A stretch of 53,720 nt of DNA from CAYWKU01 sp964459325 (GTDB taxonomy: Bacteria > RBG-13-61-14 > CAYWKU01). The notes below the pieces were generated by a model. That model made no database searches. It was not told the DNA's origin and saw nothing but the letters and a program-made list of their open reading frames with translations. Position numbers and translations under genes: made by a program. Below are positions 25,532 to 33,658 of this stretch, piece by piece; positions within the stretch are counted from its first letter, which is position 1; each line of letters starts with the position of its first letter. Location of the stretch: the NCBI GenBank assembly GCA_964459325.1, contig CAYWKU010000022.1, positions 1-53,720 on the forward strand, given 5' to 3'.

Positions 25532-26467
25532 ATGAAACCAGCCGAGAAAAAAGGAAGCGCCCATCGGCGCAACGATGCGATTTTCAAGTGGATTAACGCC
25601 GCCTGCGCCGTCCTGATTCTGGCGCTGATGGCGGGTTTTTTCGTCGAGCTGACTCGCCATTCCGGCCCCGCCATCATGAAATTCGGCTGGGGCTTTCTGA
25701 CTTCCACCGCCTGGAATCCCGTTACTCAGAATTTCGGCGCCGCCTCCAGCGTTTTCGGCACCCTGGTTTCCACCGCCATCGCCATGGTGCTTGCGGTGCC
25801 CATGAGCTTGGTGATTGCCCTTTTCCTGGCCGAGCTGGCTCCACCCCTTCTCAGTAAGATAGTGGGACAGGCTATTGAACTGCTGGCGGCCATTCCCAGC
25901 ATTGTTTTCGGCATGTGGGGGCTTTTCGTGTTCGCGCCGTTCATGGCGGACCACATCCAGCCCGCTCTGTCGGACTGGCTGGGTTTTCTTCCGCTCTTCA
26001 AGGGCCCTCCCATGGGCGTGGGGATGCTGACGGCGGGAATAATACTGGCGCTGATGATTCTTCCGTTTGTCAGCGCCGTGATGCGGGACGTATTCCGGAT
26101 GGTGCCGCCGGTTTTGAAGGAGTCGGCCTTCGGAATGGGCGCCACCACGTGGGAGGTTACCGGCAAGGTCATGGTGCGTTACGGTCTCCGGGGTCTTATC
26201 GGAGCCACGTTTCTGGGACTGGGACGGGCTATCGGCGAGACCATGGCGGTGACTTTCGTCATCGGCAACACGCACCGGATAAGCGCCTCGCTTTTCGCAC
26301 CCGGCAACAGCATCACTTCCACCCTGGCCAACGAGTTTACCGAGGCGGCGGAGCCTATGTATCGCAGTGCCCTCATCGAGCTGGGGCTGGTTTTATTCGT
26401 CATAACCTTTTTAATACAGGTCATCGCTCAACTCTGGCTGAAACGGCTTAAGTCGCGGTTAGGATAG
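25532..26467 (+). CDS. pstC: Phosphate ABC transporter permease PstC
   Basis: Inner-membrane permease with six hydrophobic segments. I start at the ATG 25532 (KPAEKKGSAHRRNDAIFKW) because the long form from 25451 reads through the REP-like pair. Family features are FGWGFLTSTAWNPVTQNFGAASSVFGTLVSTAIA near residue 50, LAAIPSIVFGMWGLFV, and the coupling-loop motif LKESAFGMGATTWEVTGKVMVRYGLRGLIGATFLGLGRAIGETMAVTFVIG. Partner PstA follows after 4 bases. Confidence 0.93.
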   Translation: MKPAEKKGSAHRRNDAIFKWINAACAVLILALMAGFFVELTRHSGPAIMKFGWGFLTSTAWNPVTQNFGAASSVFGTLVSTAIAMVLAVPMSLVIALFLAELAPPLLSKIVGQAIELLAAIPSIVFGMWGLFVFAPFMADHIQPALSDWLGFLPLFKGPPMGVGMLTAGIILALMILPFVSAVMRDVFRMVPPVLKESAFGMGATTWEVTGKVMVRYGLRGLIGATFLGLGRAIGETMAVTFVIGNTHRISASLFAPGNSITSTLANEFTEAAEPMYRSALIELGLVLFVITFLIQVIAQLWLKRLKSRLG

Positions 26468-26471
26468 AAAA

Positions 26472-27317
26472 TTGCAGAACCGCTCCCACACAACCAGGCT
26501 GGTAACCAATTTCCTTGTTAAAGGCGTCTCCACGCTGGCCGCCCTGGTGGGCATCTTTTTCCTGCTCTGGATTATTTACGAGGTCACTTTGAGGGGAGCC
26601 AGGGCGATAAACTGGGACTTCTTCACCCAGACCACAGCGCCGCCCGGGGTGGAAGGCGGGGGTGTGGGAAACGCCATCGTGGGCACCCTGCTCATGACGC
26701 TTTTGGCAATCGTCATCGGCGTTCCGGTGGGCATGTCGGCCGGAATTTACCTGTCGGAATACGGCCGGGACAGCCGGCTGGCGGGCGCGGTGCGATTTTC
26801 CGGCAACGTGATGATGGGCATACCGTCGATTATCGTGGGCCTTTTCGTGTACACACTCATGGTGCTGCCGATGGGCAATTTTTCCGGCTACGCCGGGGCG
26901 GTAAGCCTGGCCATAATAATGCTGCCCATAGTGGCCCGCACCAGCGAGGACATGCTTTCGATGGTGCCCAACACGCTGCGGGAATCGGCAATGGCCCTGG
27001 GAGCTCCGCGGTGGAAGGTCACCCTCGGCATAGTTTTCCGGGGCGCCCGCAACGGCCTGATTACCGGAGTGATACTGGCGGTGGCCCGGGTAAGCGGCGA
27101 GACGGCGCCCCTCTTGTTCACAGCTCTAAACGGGCCATACTGGCCGAGAAGCCTCGATGAACCCACCGCCAACCTGACGGTCACCATATTCAATTATGCC
27201 ATGAGCCCCTACCCCGATTGGCAACAGATAGCGTGGGGTGCATCATTAATCATAATGGTGGCGGTGCTCTTTATGACGTTGATTACGAGGTTCTTTTTCA
27301 AGGAGAGGAGCCAATGA
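26472..27317 (+). CDS. pstA: Phosphate ABC transporter permease PstA
   Basis: Second permease of the phosphate importer, 281 residues, probably starting at a TTG (26472). Motifs: GAINWDFFTQ-like start of the periplasmic loop, GIYLSEYGRDSRLAGAVRF, MMGIPSIIVGLFVY, coupling loop LRESAMALGAPRWKVTLGIVFRGARNGLITGVILAVARVSGETAPLLFTA, and a C-terminal NYAMSPYPDWQQIAWGASLII. It overlaps pstB by 4 bases (ATGA). Confidence 0.92.
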   Translation: MQNRSHTTRLVTNFLVKGVSTLAALVGIFFLLWIIYEVTLRGARAINWDFFTQTTAPPGVEGGGVGNAIVGTLLMTLLAIVIGVPVGMSAGIYLSEYGRDSRLAGAVRFSGNVMMGIPSIIVGLFVYTLMVLPMGNFSGYAGAVSLAIIMLPIVARTSEDMLSMVPNTLRESAMALGAPRWKVTLGIVFRGARNGLITGVILAVARVSGETAPLLFTALNGPYWPRSLDEPTANLTVTIFNYAMSPYPDWQQIAWGASLIIMVAVLFMTLITRFFFKERSQ

Positions 27318-28153
27318 CATCGACGGGCGACAATAACCTTGCGGATACCGCCATGTTCGACCCCGAAGACAGGGGCGCTCCGCCGCCCGAGAAGATAACT
27401 TCGCCCAAGGTAAGCGTGCGCAATCTCAACTTTTATTACGGCTCCTTTCAGGCGTTGCACAACAACAACCTGGACATCGCAAAGAACAAGGTAACGGCGG
27501 TAATAGGCCCGTCGGGATGCGGCAAATCAACCCACATCCGCGTCTATAACCGCATATACCTTCTTTACCGCGACCAGCGCGCCGAGGGGGAAGTGTGGAT
27601 GGACGATGAAAATATCCTGTCCCCCGAGATGGACGTGCTGGATTTAAGGAAGCGGGTGGGTATGATTTTCCAGACCCCAACGCCCTTCCCAATGAGCGTT
27701 TTCGATAACGTATCCTACGGCCTCAAGCTTCATTACAGAATGTCCGGCTCCGAGATGCAGGACAGGGTGGAGGTAGCTCTCAAGCAGGCGGTACTGTGGG
27801 ACGAGGTCAGGGACAAACTTTCCAAGCAGGCCACGGCCCTCTCCGGCGGGCAGCAGCAGAGGCTCTGCATAGCCCGCGCGGTGGCGGTGGAGCCGGAGGT
27901 GCTGCTTATGGACGAGCCGACCAGCGCCATAGACCCGGTGGCCACTTCGAAAATAGAGGAACTCATAGAAGACCTGAAATCGAGCTACACCATAGTGATA
28001 GTTACACACAACATGCAGCAGGCGGCCAGAATATCGGACTACACCGCATTCTTCTACGAGGGCTACATAGTGGAATTCGGTCAGACGAAGAAACTGTTTA
28101 CCAACCCCGCCAATAAGCAAACACAGGATTACATAACCGGGCGCTTCGGATAG
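27314..28153 (+). CDS. pstB: Phosphate ABC transporter ATPase PstB
   Basis: The ATP-binding subunit; the ATG at 27314 overlaps the pstA stop and follows an AGGAG, giving 279 residues. Walker A is IGPSGCGKST, followed by HIRVYNRIY, slightly unlike the usual FLRCLNRM. Signature ALSGGQQQRLCIARAVA and Walker B VLLMDEPTSAIDPVAT are intact, with the switch His in VTHNMQQA and a PstB-typical YEGYIVEFGQTKKLFTNP end. A polar N-terminal extension of about 30 residues precedes the usual start. Confidence 0.95.
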   Translation: MTSTGDNNLADTAMFDPEDRGAPPPEKITSPKVSVRNLNFYYGSFQALHNNNLDIAKNKVTAVIGPSGCGKSTHIRVYNRIYLLYRDQRAEGEVWMDDENILSPEMDVLDLRKRVGMIFQTPTPFPMSVFDNVSYGLKLHYRMSGSEMQDRVEVALKQAVLWDEVRDKLSKQATALSGGQQQRLCIARAVAVEPEVLLMDEPTSAIDPVATSKIEELIEDLKSSYTIVIVTHNMQQAARISDYTAFFYEGYIVEFGQTKKLFTNPANKQTQDYITGRFG

Positions 28154-28167
28154 AAAGGGAATAGCAC

Positions 28168-28851
28168 ATGCCGGTACACCTGCAAAGGGAAATAGAAAAG
28201 TTGAAAAAGGAAATTCTCGGCCTCGGAACAATGGTCGAGGAAAGCGTCCAGAAATCGGTCCGGTCCTTCGACGACATGGAACCCAACGCCGCCACCAAGG
28301 TAATAGACTCGGACATCGAAATCGACGAGAAGGAAGTGGAAATAGAAGAAATCTGCCTGAAAATCCTCGCCCTTCACCAGCCGGTTGCCATAGACCTGAG
28401 GTTCATCGTGTCGGCGCTGAAGATAAACAACGACCTCGAGCGCATCGGCGACCTGGCGGTAAACATAGCCGAGCGAACCATTTACCTCGCCGGAAGGGGA
28501 CATGCCGAGATAAACGTGGACTTCCGCAAAATGGGTCGCCTGGTCAGAAACATGCTCAAAAAAAGCCTGGACAGCCTGGTCAACATGGACCCGACACTGG
28601 CGAGGGAGGTCTGCGCCGCCGACGACGAAGTGGACATAATGAACCGTCGGATGTTCAAGAGCGTGGTGAAAGTCATACCGGAGCAGCCGGACGAAGTGGA
28701 CGGTCTCTTACAATACATGCTGGTGGCCCGGCACCTGGAAAGAATCGCCGACCACGCTACCAACATAGCCGAAGACGTTATCTACATGGTGGAAGGAAAC
28801 ATCGTCCGCCACAAGCTGAAAGAGGAGGAAGAATCCGGAGAAGGAAAATAG
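28168..28851 (+). CDS. phoU: Phosphate transport regulator PhoU
   Basis: All-helical 227-residue protein with two PhoU repeats, each with the metal-contacting E/D-x-x-x-D pattern (VIDSDIEIDEKEVEIEEICLKIL and VCAADDEVDIMNRRMFKSVV) and the following RxIxxxLKINxDLERIGDLAVNIAE / ARHLERIADHATNIAEDVIYMVEG stretches. PhoU keeps Pst and the PhoR signalling path in check when phosphate is plentiful. Last gene of the pst operon, 14 bases after pstB, with only 4 bases to the convergent redox gene. Confidence 0.94.
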   Translation: MPVHLQREIEKLKKEILGLGTMVEESVQKSVRSFDDMEPNAATKVIDSDIEIDEKEVEIEEICLKILALHQPVAIDLRFIVSALKINNDLERIGDLAVNIAERTIYLAGRGHAEINVDFRKMGRLVRNMLKKSLDSLVNMDPTLAREVCAADDEVDIMNRRMFKSVVKVIPEQPDEVDGLLQYMLVARHLERIADHATNIAEDVIYMVEGNIVRHKLKEEEESGEGK

Positions 28852-28855
28852 GGCC

Positions 28856-29896
28856 TCAGCGGTACAACTCCCTGTGCTCCGGGTTCATCTTCTCGAACTC
28901 CTCCCTGGCCTCATCCGGCGGCAGCACCACCTTTTCACCGCTCTCACGCTGGATGACGCAGCCGGATGTAGTAAGCAGCCGGTAGTTTTCGCGGGTCTCG
29001 TCTTTATCTCCCCAGCATATATAATTGCAATTGCCGCAGGTGAGCTTGATGTTCATCCCGCTGAGCGGTGTGGCCGGATATCCCCCTTCCGTGGGCAGTT
29101 CAGGCCAATTGGAGTAGTTCTTGATGGCTCGCAGCATGGTGTTGAACACATCTTCGGAGGATTCGGGAATGGTGTAACGGCCCGGCGACCAAGTAGACCA
29201 CTTGCCGCTCTTGTGCAATCCGGTGAATCCGCCGCAAACGAACATGCAGCGGGTGTAGTCGATTCTGCGGGCGAATGTGAAGGTTCTGCCGCCCAGTGTT
29301 ACCGATGTTTCCTCCTTTTTGGAAAACATTCCCCCCGGGCAGGAGGTCGCGCACAGCTTGCACTTGTCGCAGAAGGACTCCTCCTCCGGAATGGGGTCGG
29401 TAGGCTCGAGATCCGCGGTGGTAACCACCGTGCCCAGGATGATGGCGGTGCCGTACCCCTCGATGCCCACGTTGCCCGACCATCCGAAGGAGCCGAGACC
29501 GGAAGCCACGGCAACGTAGCGGTGAGAAATATCCGGCGGCATGAGAAGCTGCCAGCCCTCTGTTTCAGTGCGATACTTGTTGTTCCCGTGCACACGCGCC
29601 GAAGGGTAGCCCATCCCGTCCAGCCAATTGGCGCACTCCTTGGAAACCTTCGAGGACTTTATGGATTTGGCCACCTGCTCCTCGTCGTAGCCGAGCCGGT
29701 CTTCCTTGGCCAGGTAGGGCCGGATTTTATCGCGGTCGAGAGGAAATGCGAAACTCACCGCCGACTTAGCTTCTTCAATCTGGTAAGTAAGGTCGGTGCT
29801 GGGCGGCCCTCCGGCAAGGGATTCGGCATTGGCGAATCGAACTTTTATCGCTCCCCTTTCAAGAAGGAACTCTTCGATTGATTTTTCAAGAGACAT
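28856..29896 (-). CDS. QueG-like 4Fe-4S double-cluster protein (cobalamin-type reductase family)
   Basis: About 346 residues. I start at the ATG 29896, nine bases after AAGGAG; an ATG at 29905 is possible. The middle region ASGLGSFGWSGNVGIEGYGTAIILGTVVTTADLEP (residues 135-168 of the longer form) matches the cobalamin-binding signature of epoxyqueuosine reductase (QueG), and the ferredoxin part has CDKCKLCATSCP (179-190) with a second motif CGNCNYICW near residue 290. QueG itself works on tRNA, but members with this extra C-terminal region and a different active-site setting are found near redox genes in anaerobes, related to reductive dehalogenases. Last gene of a three-gene operon behind a TetR-controlled region. 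Function unassigned; an electron-driven cobalamin-dependent reduction is an inference. Confidence 0.7.
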   Translation of the reverse strand: MSLEKSIEEFLLERGAIKVRFANAESLAGGPPSTDLTYQIEEAKSAVSFAFPLDRDKIRPYLAKEDRLGYDEEQVAKSIKSSKVSKECANWLDGMGYPSARVHGNNKYRTETEGWQLLMPPDISHRYVAVASGLGSFGWSGNVGIEGYGTAIILGTVVTTADLEPTDPIPEEESFCDKCKLCATSCPGGMFSKKEETSVTLGGRTFTFARRIDYTRCMFVCGGFTGLHKSGKWSTWSPGRYTIPESSEDVFNTMLRAIKNYSNWPELPTEGGYPATPLSGMNIKLTCGNCNYICWGDKDETRENYRLLTTSGCVIQRESGEKVVLPPDEAREEFEKMNPEHRELYR

Positions 29897-29933
29897 TACT
29901 GTCATCTCCTTTCCTTTTCCGGGTCTTCCGTCA

Positions 29934-30452
29934 CTAGGCGTCCGTTTTATTTCTTTCTCTTTGTATAATTTCCCCGGTTTTCTTTGCGGCCAGACCGACC
30001 ACGCGCGAGCAGTTATCGAGCATCCCCTCCTGCAGGGCGGCTTTCATGTCTTCGGGGTCGAGCAGATTGTAGGTGCGCCCCATCGTTTTCATCTGGATAT
30101 CGTAACACCGGGTGCTGCCATACTTTTCCATGAAGTCCTCCACCAGTTCCTTACACAACAGATAGCTCTGCATGGGCTTCATCATGTCCTTGTGGTCCTT
30201 GCGCTCGCGACCGAACAGGCGACCTATCACCATCGAGCAGCCGGTCAATGCTCCGCACGAGCCCTGGCCCGAAAGGCCGATTCCGTCCGCCAGGCCGGAG
30301 GCCGCCCGGAAAACCGATTCGTCCTCGACCCCAAGCGCATCCAACAGCCCCGCTACTGCGGACTGGGCGCAACCGGTGCAGGTTTTTTCATACTCTTCGG
30401 CCAGCCTTCCGGCCTTCCCGGCCAATTCCTCCGGTCCATTATCATTGTTCAT
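29934..30452 (-). CDS. C_GCAxxG_C_C family redox protein
   Basis: A 172-residue cysteine-rich protein with the C_GCAxxG_C_C motif: CTGCAQSAVAG at residues 25-35 and GSCGALTGCSMVIG near 64-77, followed by single cysteines (LLCKEL, TRCYDI, DNCSRV). The family occurs in anaerobes next to redox genes; the cysteines are thought to form a redox or metal site but the role is unknown. The start overlaps the preceding ferredoxin gene by 4 bases and follows an AAGGGAGG. Its position between a ferredoxin and a QueG-like reductase suggests an electron-transfer chain. Confidence 0.8.
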   Translation of the reverse strand: MNNDNGPEELAGKAGRLAEEYEKTCTGCAQSAVAGLLDALGVEDESVFRAASGLADGIGLSGQGSCGALTGCSMVIGRLFGRERKDHKDMMKPMQSYLLCKELVEDFMEKYGSTRCYDIQMKTMGRTYNLLDPEDMKAALQEGMLDNCSRVVGLAAKKTGEIIQRERNKTDA

Positions 30453-31552
30453 CTACTGCCTCCCTTGTTTTCGGCGGCCACGGTTTTGAAAAGCTCGCCG
30501 GGCGTAGCAAAAGGCTGCGAGCGCTCGACCCGCTTCAACCTCAAAGCCTCCTGCTCGCAGCCGATGGTGCACACCCCGCAGCCGATGCACTTGTCGGGGT
30601 CGGCGACTGCGCGGTTTTGTTCTTCGTCCATGGTTATCGCCCCGAAAAAGCATCGTTCTTCGCATGTTCCGCACATGATGCAATCTTCGTTCGCTTCGGG
30701 CACGAAGTTGGAGGGAGCAATTGCATATGGATTGTCCCACCGGGTTCTTCCGCGGGTCTGGGAGCAGCAGCATTCGCAGCACAGGCAGATGACGCTGTGC
30801 TTGTCGGCTTCGAAGTTATCGGTGGTGGCCACCAGCCCCATATCCTGCATTTCGTCCAGGTACCCCTTCGCCTGTTGGGCGGTGACCTTTTTTCCCATGC
30901 CAACGGACTCGAAGTAAAACGCGCTCGTTCCCATCATTATGCACGCGCCGACCGGGTTGCGGTCCCTGCATTCGCGCTGCCCCATTTTTTCGGCGCGAGT
31001 GCGGCAGGGGCAGGGAATCATGACAAGGTTCGGCTCGGCGTCTATGATTTCATGAGCCTCTTCGGTCCGGAGTATTTTCTGGTCGCCCTCGATGGCTCGT
31101 TTCACCGGTATGGCCCTCATCAGGGGAGTGCCCTTTTCGGAGCTTTCATAGTACTTGTAAAAGCCTTCCTTCACGAAAAACTGCCGGTAAAGCTCAGCCG
31201 CCTTGAGGTCGTCGGGGTTTATTTCTTCCACGAACTGATGAATGTTTACCAGGAGCGGCACCTGGGGCAGGGCGTAATTGTCTCCCACTGCAATGATTCC
31301 ACGCTTCGATGCGGCGCTACCCAGCAGCCGCTTGACGGTCTCCTCATCCTGGCCGGAAAGGCGGGCGATTTCGGAAGCCGGGAGGAATTTGTTCGGCATC
31401 TTCAAATGCTGCACCACTTCCGCTTCCTCGGGCGTGTAAAGCAGCTCGAGGTACTCGATGAAAGCCGGTGAGTACCCTCCCCCCGATTTCGGCGCACCGA
31501 TGGCGTTTTCGTCAATGTTTTGAGCTATACGAATGTAACTTGAATCGTCCAT
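30449..31552 (-). CDS. Multi-cluster 4Fe-4S ferredoxin protein with N-terminal helical domain
   Basis: A 367-residue protein. Residues 1-110 include a winged-helix-like stretch (LYTPEEAEVVQHLKMPNKFLPASEIARLSGQDEETVKRLL). Then come a CPCRTR and CRDRNPVGAC pair near 181-205, a very Cys-rich CLCCECCC near 256-263 and two classic ferredoxin motifs CIMCGTCEERC and CIGCGVCTIGC near 293-335. The set of clusters suggests a multi-electron carrier or scaffold. A strong AAGGGGG site precedes the ATG. First gene of the operon, divergent from the TetR gene 129 bases away. The same overall order (winged helix, CPCR, CLCC, two ferredoxin motifs) recurs in proteins of anaerobic deltaproteobacteria and archaea; no function is established that I know. 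Confidence 0.75.
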   Translation of the reverse strand: MDDSSYIRIAQNIDENAIGAPKSGGGYSPAFIEYLELLYTPEEAEVVQHLKMPNKFLPASEIARLSGQDEETVKRLLGSAASKRGIIAVGDNYALPQVPLLVNIHQFVEEINPDDLKAAELYRQFFVKEGFYKYYESSEKGTPLMRAIPVKRAIEGDQKILRTEEAHEIIDAEPNLVMIPCPCRTRAEKMGQRECRDRNPVGACIMMGTSAFYFESVGMGKKVTAQQAKGYLDEMQDMGLVATTDNFEADKHSVICLCCECCCSQTRGRTRWDNPYAIAPSNFVPEANEDCIMCGTCEERCFFGAITMDEEQNRAVADPDKCIGCGVCTIGCEQEALRLKRVERSQPFATPGELFKTVAAENKGGSR

Positions 31553-31595
31553 AGAATCCCCCTTTCTCGGATGTTTACAACATTAAATAAGAAGC

Positions 31596-31658
31596 TAGTA
31601 CGTACTAACACTAGCACATTTTACCAAGTTGTCAATAGGCTTTACAAGTTGGTAAATA
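31596..31658. promoter_or_regulatory. Operator/promoter region between the redox operon and tetR gene
   Basis: Two dyads occupy this intergenic region. TAGTACGTACTA (31596-31607) is a perfect 12-bp palindrome. TTTACCAA (31620-31627) and TTGGTAAA (31649-31656) form an 8-bp inverted repeat that overlaps a promoter for the regulator: TTGTCA (31629-31634), 18 bases, TAAATA (31653-31658). Probable target of the TetR protein for auto- and operon control. Confidence 0.55.
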
Positions 31659-31681
31659 TCTGCTAAAATTCAAAGCAAGAG

Positions 31682-32368
31682 ATGAAAAAATCAGATAAAA
31701 AAGCCCAAAATCAACAAGCCCGAACACCGAAAGGGCGTTACTATGAACTGAACAATAATAAAGGGGAAAGCACTGCAGAAAGAATCATCAGGGCCGCCCG
31801 GAAGGTCTTCGCCACCTCCCCCTACAACGCCACCACTACGCGTATGATAGCTAAAGAGGCGGGAGTGGAGCATCCCCTTATCCATTATTACTTCGACTCG
31901 AAGGAGCAGCTTTTCAATACGATTGTGGAAAAAATTTACAACGAGTTCCATGAGGCTAATCTCTCGTGGCTGGAAGGTCTGGAAAAGCTGCCTCCCCGAG
32001 AAGGCTTTTCGCTTTACCTGGACAGGTTGCTTGACTACAACTTCGAAAATCCCCAGCCGATGCAGCTTATATTGCTCAATATGGCACAAGCGGGCACGCC
32101 GGAGGAAGTGCCGGGATTCCAATACATTATCTACCACCTCGAGCGGGAACAGAAAACTTTACAGAATAAAATTCCCATCTTTGAAAATCTTCCCGAGATA
32201 AAAACCTTCATTCATTGCTTCAACAACCTGATAATAACCCTGCTCGGCGCCAAATCCTGCCAGGCCCAAGTGATGGGGCTGGAGCCGGAGAGCAGCGAGT
32301 ACAAAAAGTGGATAAAGGACGCTATGATGATGCTGTTTTTACCGGTGCTGGAAAAAGGCGTTGGCTGA
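31682..32368 (+). CDS. TetR-family transcriptional regulator
   Basis: A 228-residue TetR-type repressor. After a basic 30-residue N-terminal tail, the DNA-binding domain reads AERIIRAARKVFATSPYNATTTRMIAKEAGVEHPLIHYYFDSKEQLF (about residues 35-81), with the recognition helix at GVEHPLIHYYF. The C-terminal all-helical ligand/dimer domain has no close hallmark. It is divergent from the three-gene iron-sulfur operon, so it most likely senses a compound that operon acts on. Convergent with the DprA-like gene at its 3' end. Confidence 0.88.
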   Translation: MKKSDKKAQNQQARTPKGRYYELNNNKGESTAERIIRAARKVFATSPYNATTTRMIAKEAGVEHPLIHYYFDSKEQLFNTIVEKIYNEFHEANLSWLEGLEKLPPREGFSLYLDRLLDYNFENPQPMQLILLNMAQAGTPEEVPGFQYIIYHLEREQKTLQNKIPIFENLPEIKTFIHCFNNLIITLLGAKSCQAQVMGLEPESSEYKKWIKDAMMMLFLPVLEKGVG

Positions 32369-32394
32369 CACTCCGCAAAATACAGCTTTAAGAA

Positions 32395-33618
32395 TTATAT
32401 GAGATTATCCAATGAGATGACCCGGAAGGGACAGACGACCTCAATCCGGCGAATATCATCCGCCTTCCCGACGAGCACCAGGCCGTCTTCCGGTTCAATT
32501 TTATTCAGGACAACGTCCGAATTTATTCTCCACTCCTTCTCCGCCCGCCAGTCGGCGGTTTTCGTTTTTGCCGGCTGAAAGAGATAGCGGTCGCTTTCCG
32601 GGATGTTCATATATTCTTCATCCGACGAATAAATCACCTCCCGCGCGCCCATGCGGTTTAACATATCCCTGCGGATTCCGATTGCGTAAGGCTTGAAGTT
32701 CCACCTTCCGAGCGTTTTTCGATATACCGGTTTTTGGGCGAGTTTTATCGGGGAAACCGCGCTCCAGCAGGAGACTTCGTATCCGCCGCGCACCATCCCG
32801 CTTTGAGCTTTAACCACCCCGGTTTGAAGAATATATTCGAGGGTGTGTACCGCATCGTGAGCGGAAGCGGGGTCGCCGGAGGCAAGCGAAGCGAAATACT
32901 CCTCCCAGCTTTGTCCGGGCCACGGGCCGGGGTATTCGCGAGTGAAATGCCACAGGTAATCCTGCAGGTCGGGCAAAGCCAGGGGATCGCTTTCCGATGG
33001 CGGTAAAGGAGACCCTGTCGGCTCAAGCTCCGGCACATCCAAATCGAGCTTTTCGGCCCCCACTTCCAGAAGCCTGAAATTCCCCTCAACCTCCCGTTTT
33101 CTGAACGGTGGCTCCAAAACAGCAACCCGCTTGCCCGACTTTATGGCATTCCGGCAAACCTCCTCCATATTCCCGCCGGAGCGACAGGCTATGACCACGA
33201 TCCGGTCGGCCAGAGCGGTCATCAGCCGGTCGCGGATAACCATCGCCTCCTTTTTGGCCGGCTTTATTTCCAACCACGGTTTCAATTCCAAATGGTTCCA
33301 TGGAGGAACGTCGTCATCACGTCTGTTTCCCCTCTTGCTTTCGGGAGTTTTCAGGTATACGGCTTTTCCATGTTTATGAGCGGCCCATCGGACGTAATCC
33401 AACTGGATGATGCCCCCGCCGCAAATAAATGCCTGATTTCCTTCGGCTATCTTTTTGACAACCACCGGGGCTGCCCTTACCCACCAGTCGGAAGGATGAG
33501 GGCGGCGCGATTGTCGGGAGAGCATTACCGCGGTCATAGGAAGGTCAAGCAGTGAAGTGTTTCCCTCCCACCGCCACCCCGGCACGTCATCTACCATTTG
33601 CAGCCTGGGATGTGCCAT
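32395..33618 (-). CDS. DprA-like Rossmann protein with DUF2971-like C-terminal domain
   Basis: About 407 residues from the ATG at 33618, which follows AAGG; the longer reading adds a basic tail. The N-terminal half is related to DprA/SMF: MTAVMLSRQSRR for the 'VGSR' strand, FICGGGIIQLDYVRWAAHKHGKAVYL for the GGARGID-containing loop, and RDRLMTALADRIVVIACRSGGNMEEVCRNAIKSGKRVAVLEPP for the RNRLIAGLS...SGSL segment. The second half (YAIGIRRDMLNRMGAREVIY...DWRAEKEWRINSDVVLNKIEPEDGLVLVG) resembles the DUF2971 type. DprA proteins bind single-stranded DNA in transformation; whether this hybrid does so is unknown. The joined layout is unusual. Second of two minus-strand genes after the enoyl-CoA hydratase (40-base gap). 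Confidence 0.6.
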   Translation of the reverse strand: MAHPRLQMVDDVPGWRWEGNTSLLDLPMTAVMLSRQSRRPHPSDWWVRAAPVVVKKIAEGNQAFICGGGIIQLDYVRWAAHKHGKAVYLKTPESKRGNRRDDDVPPWNHLELKPWLEIKPAKKEAMVIRDRLMTALADRIVVIACRSGGNMEEVCRNAIKSGKRVAVLEPPFRKREVEGNFRLLEVGAEKLDLDVPELEPTGSPLPPSESDPLALPDLQDYLWHFTREYPGPWPGQSWEEYFASLASGDPASAHDAVHTLEYILQTGVVKAQSGMVRGGYEVSCWSAVSPIKLAQKPVYRKTLGRWNFKPYAIGIRRDMLNRMGAREVIYSSDEEYMNIPESDRYLFQPAKTKTADWRAEKEWRINSDVVLNKIEPEDGLVLVGKADDIRRIEVVCPFRVISLDNLI

Positions 33619-33658
33619 GTATGGCCTTACTTCAATGATAAGGCGCCGTTTTCGCAGG

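Noticed and set aside
28856..29896. Calling the QueG-like protein a reductive dehalogenase
   Set aside because: No Tat signal and no membrane anchor partner (rdhB); the middle region is closer to QueG. The relationship is noted only.
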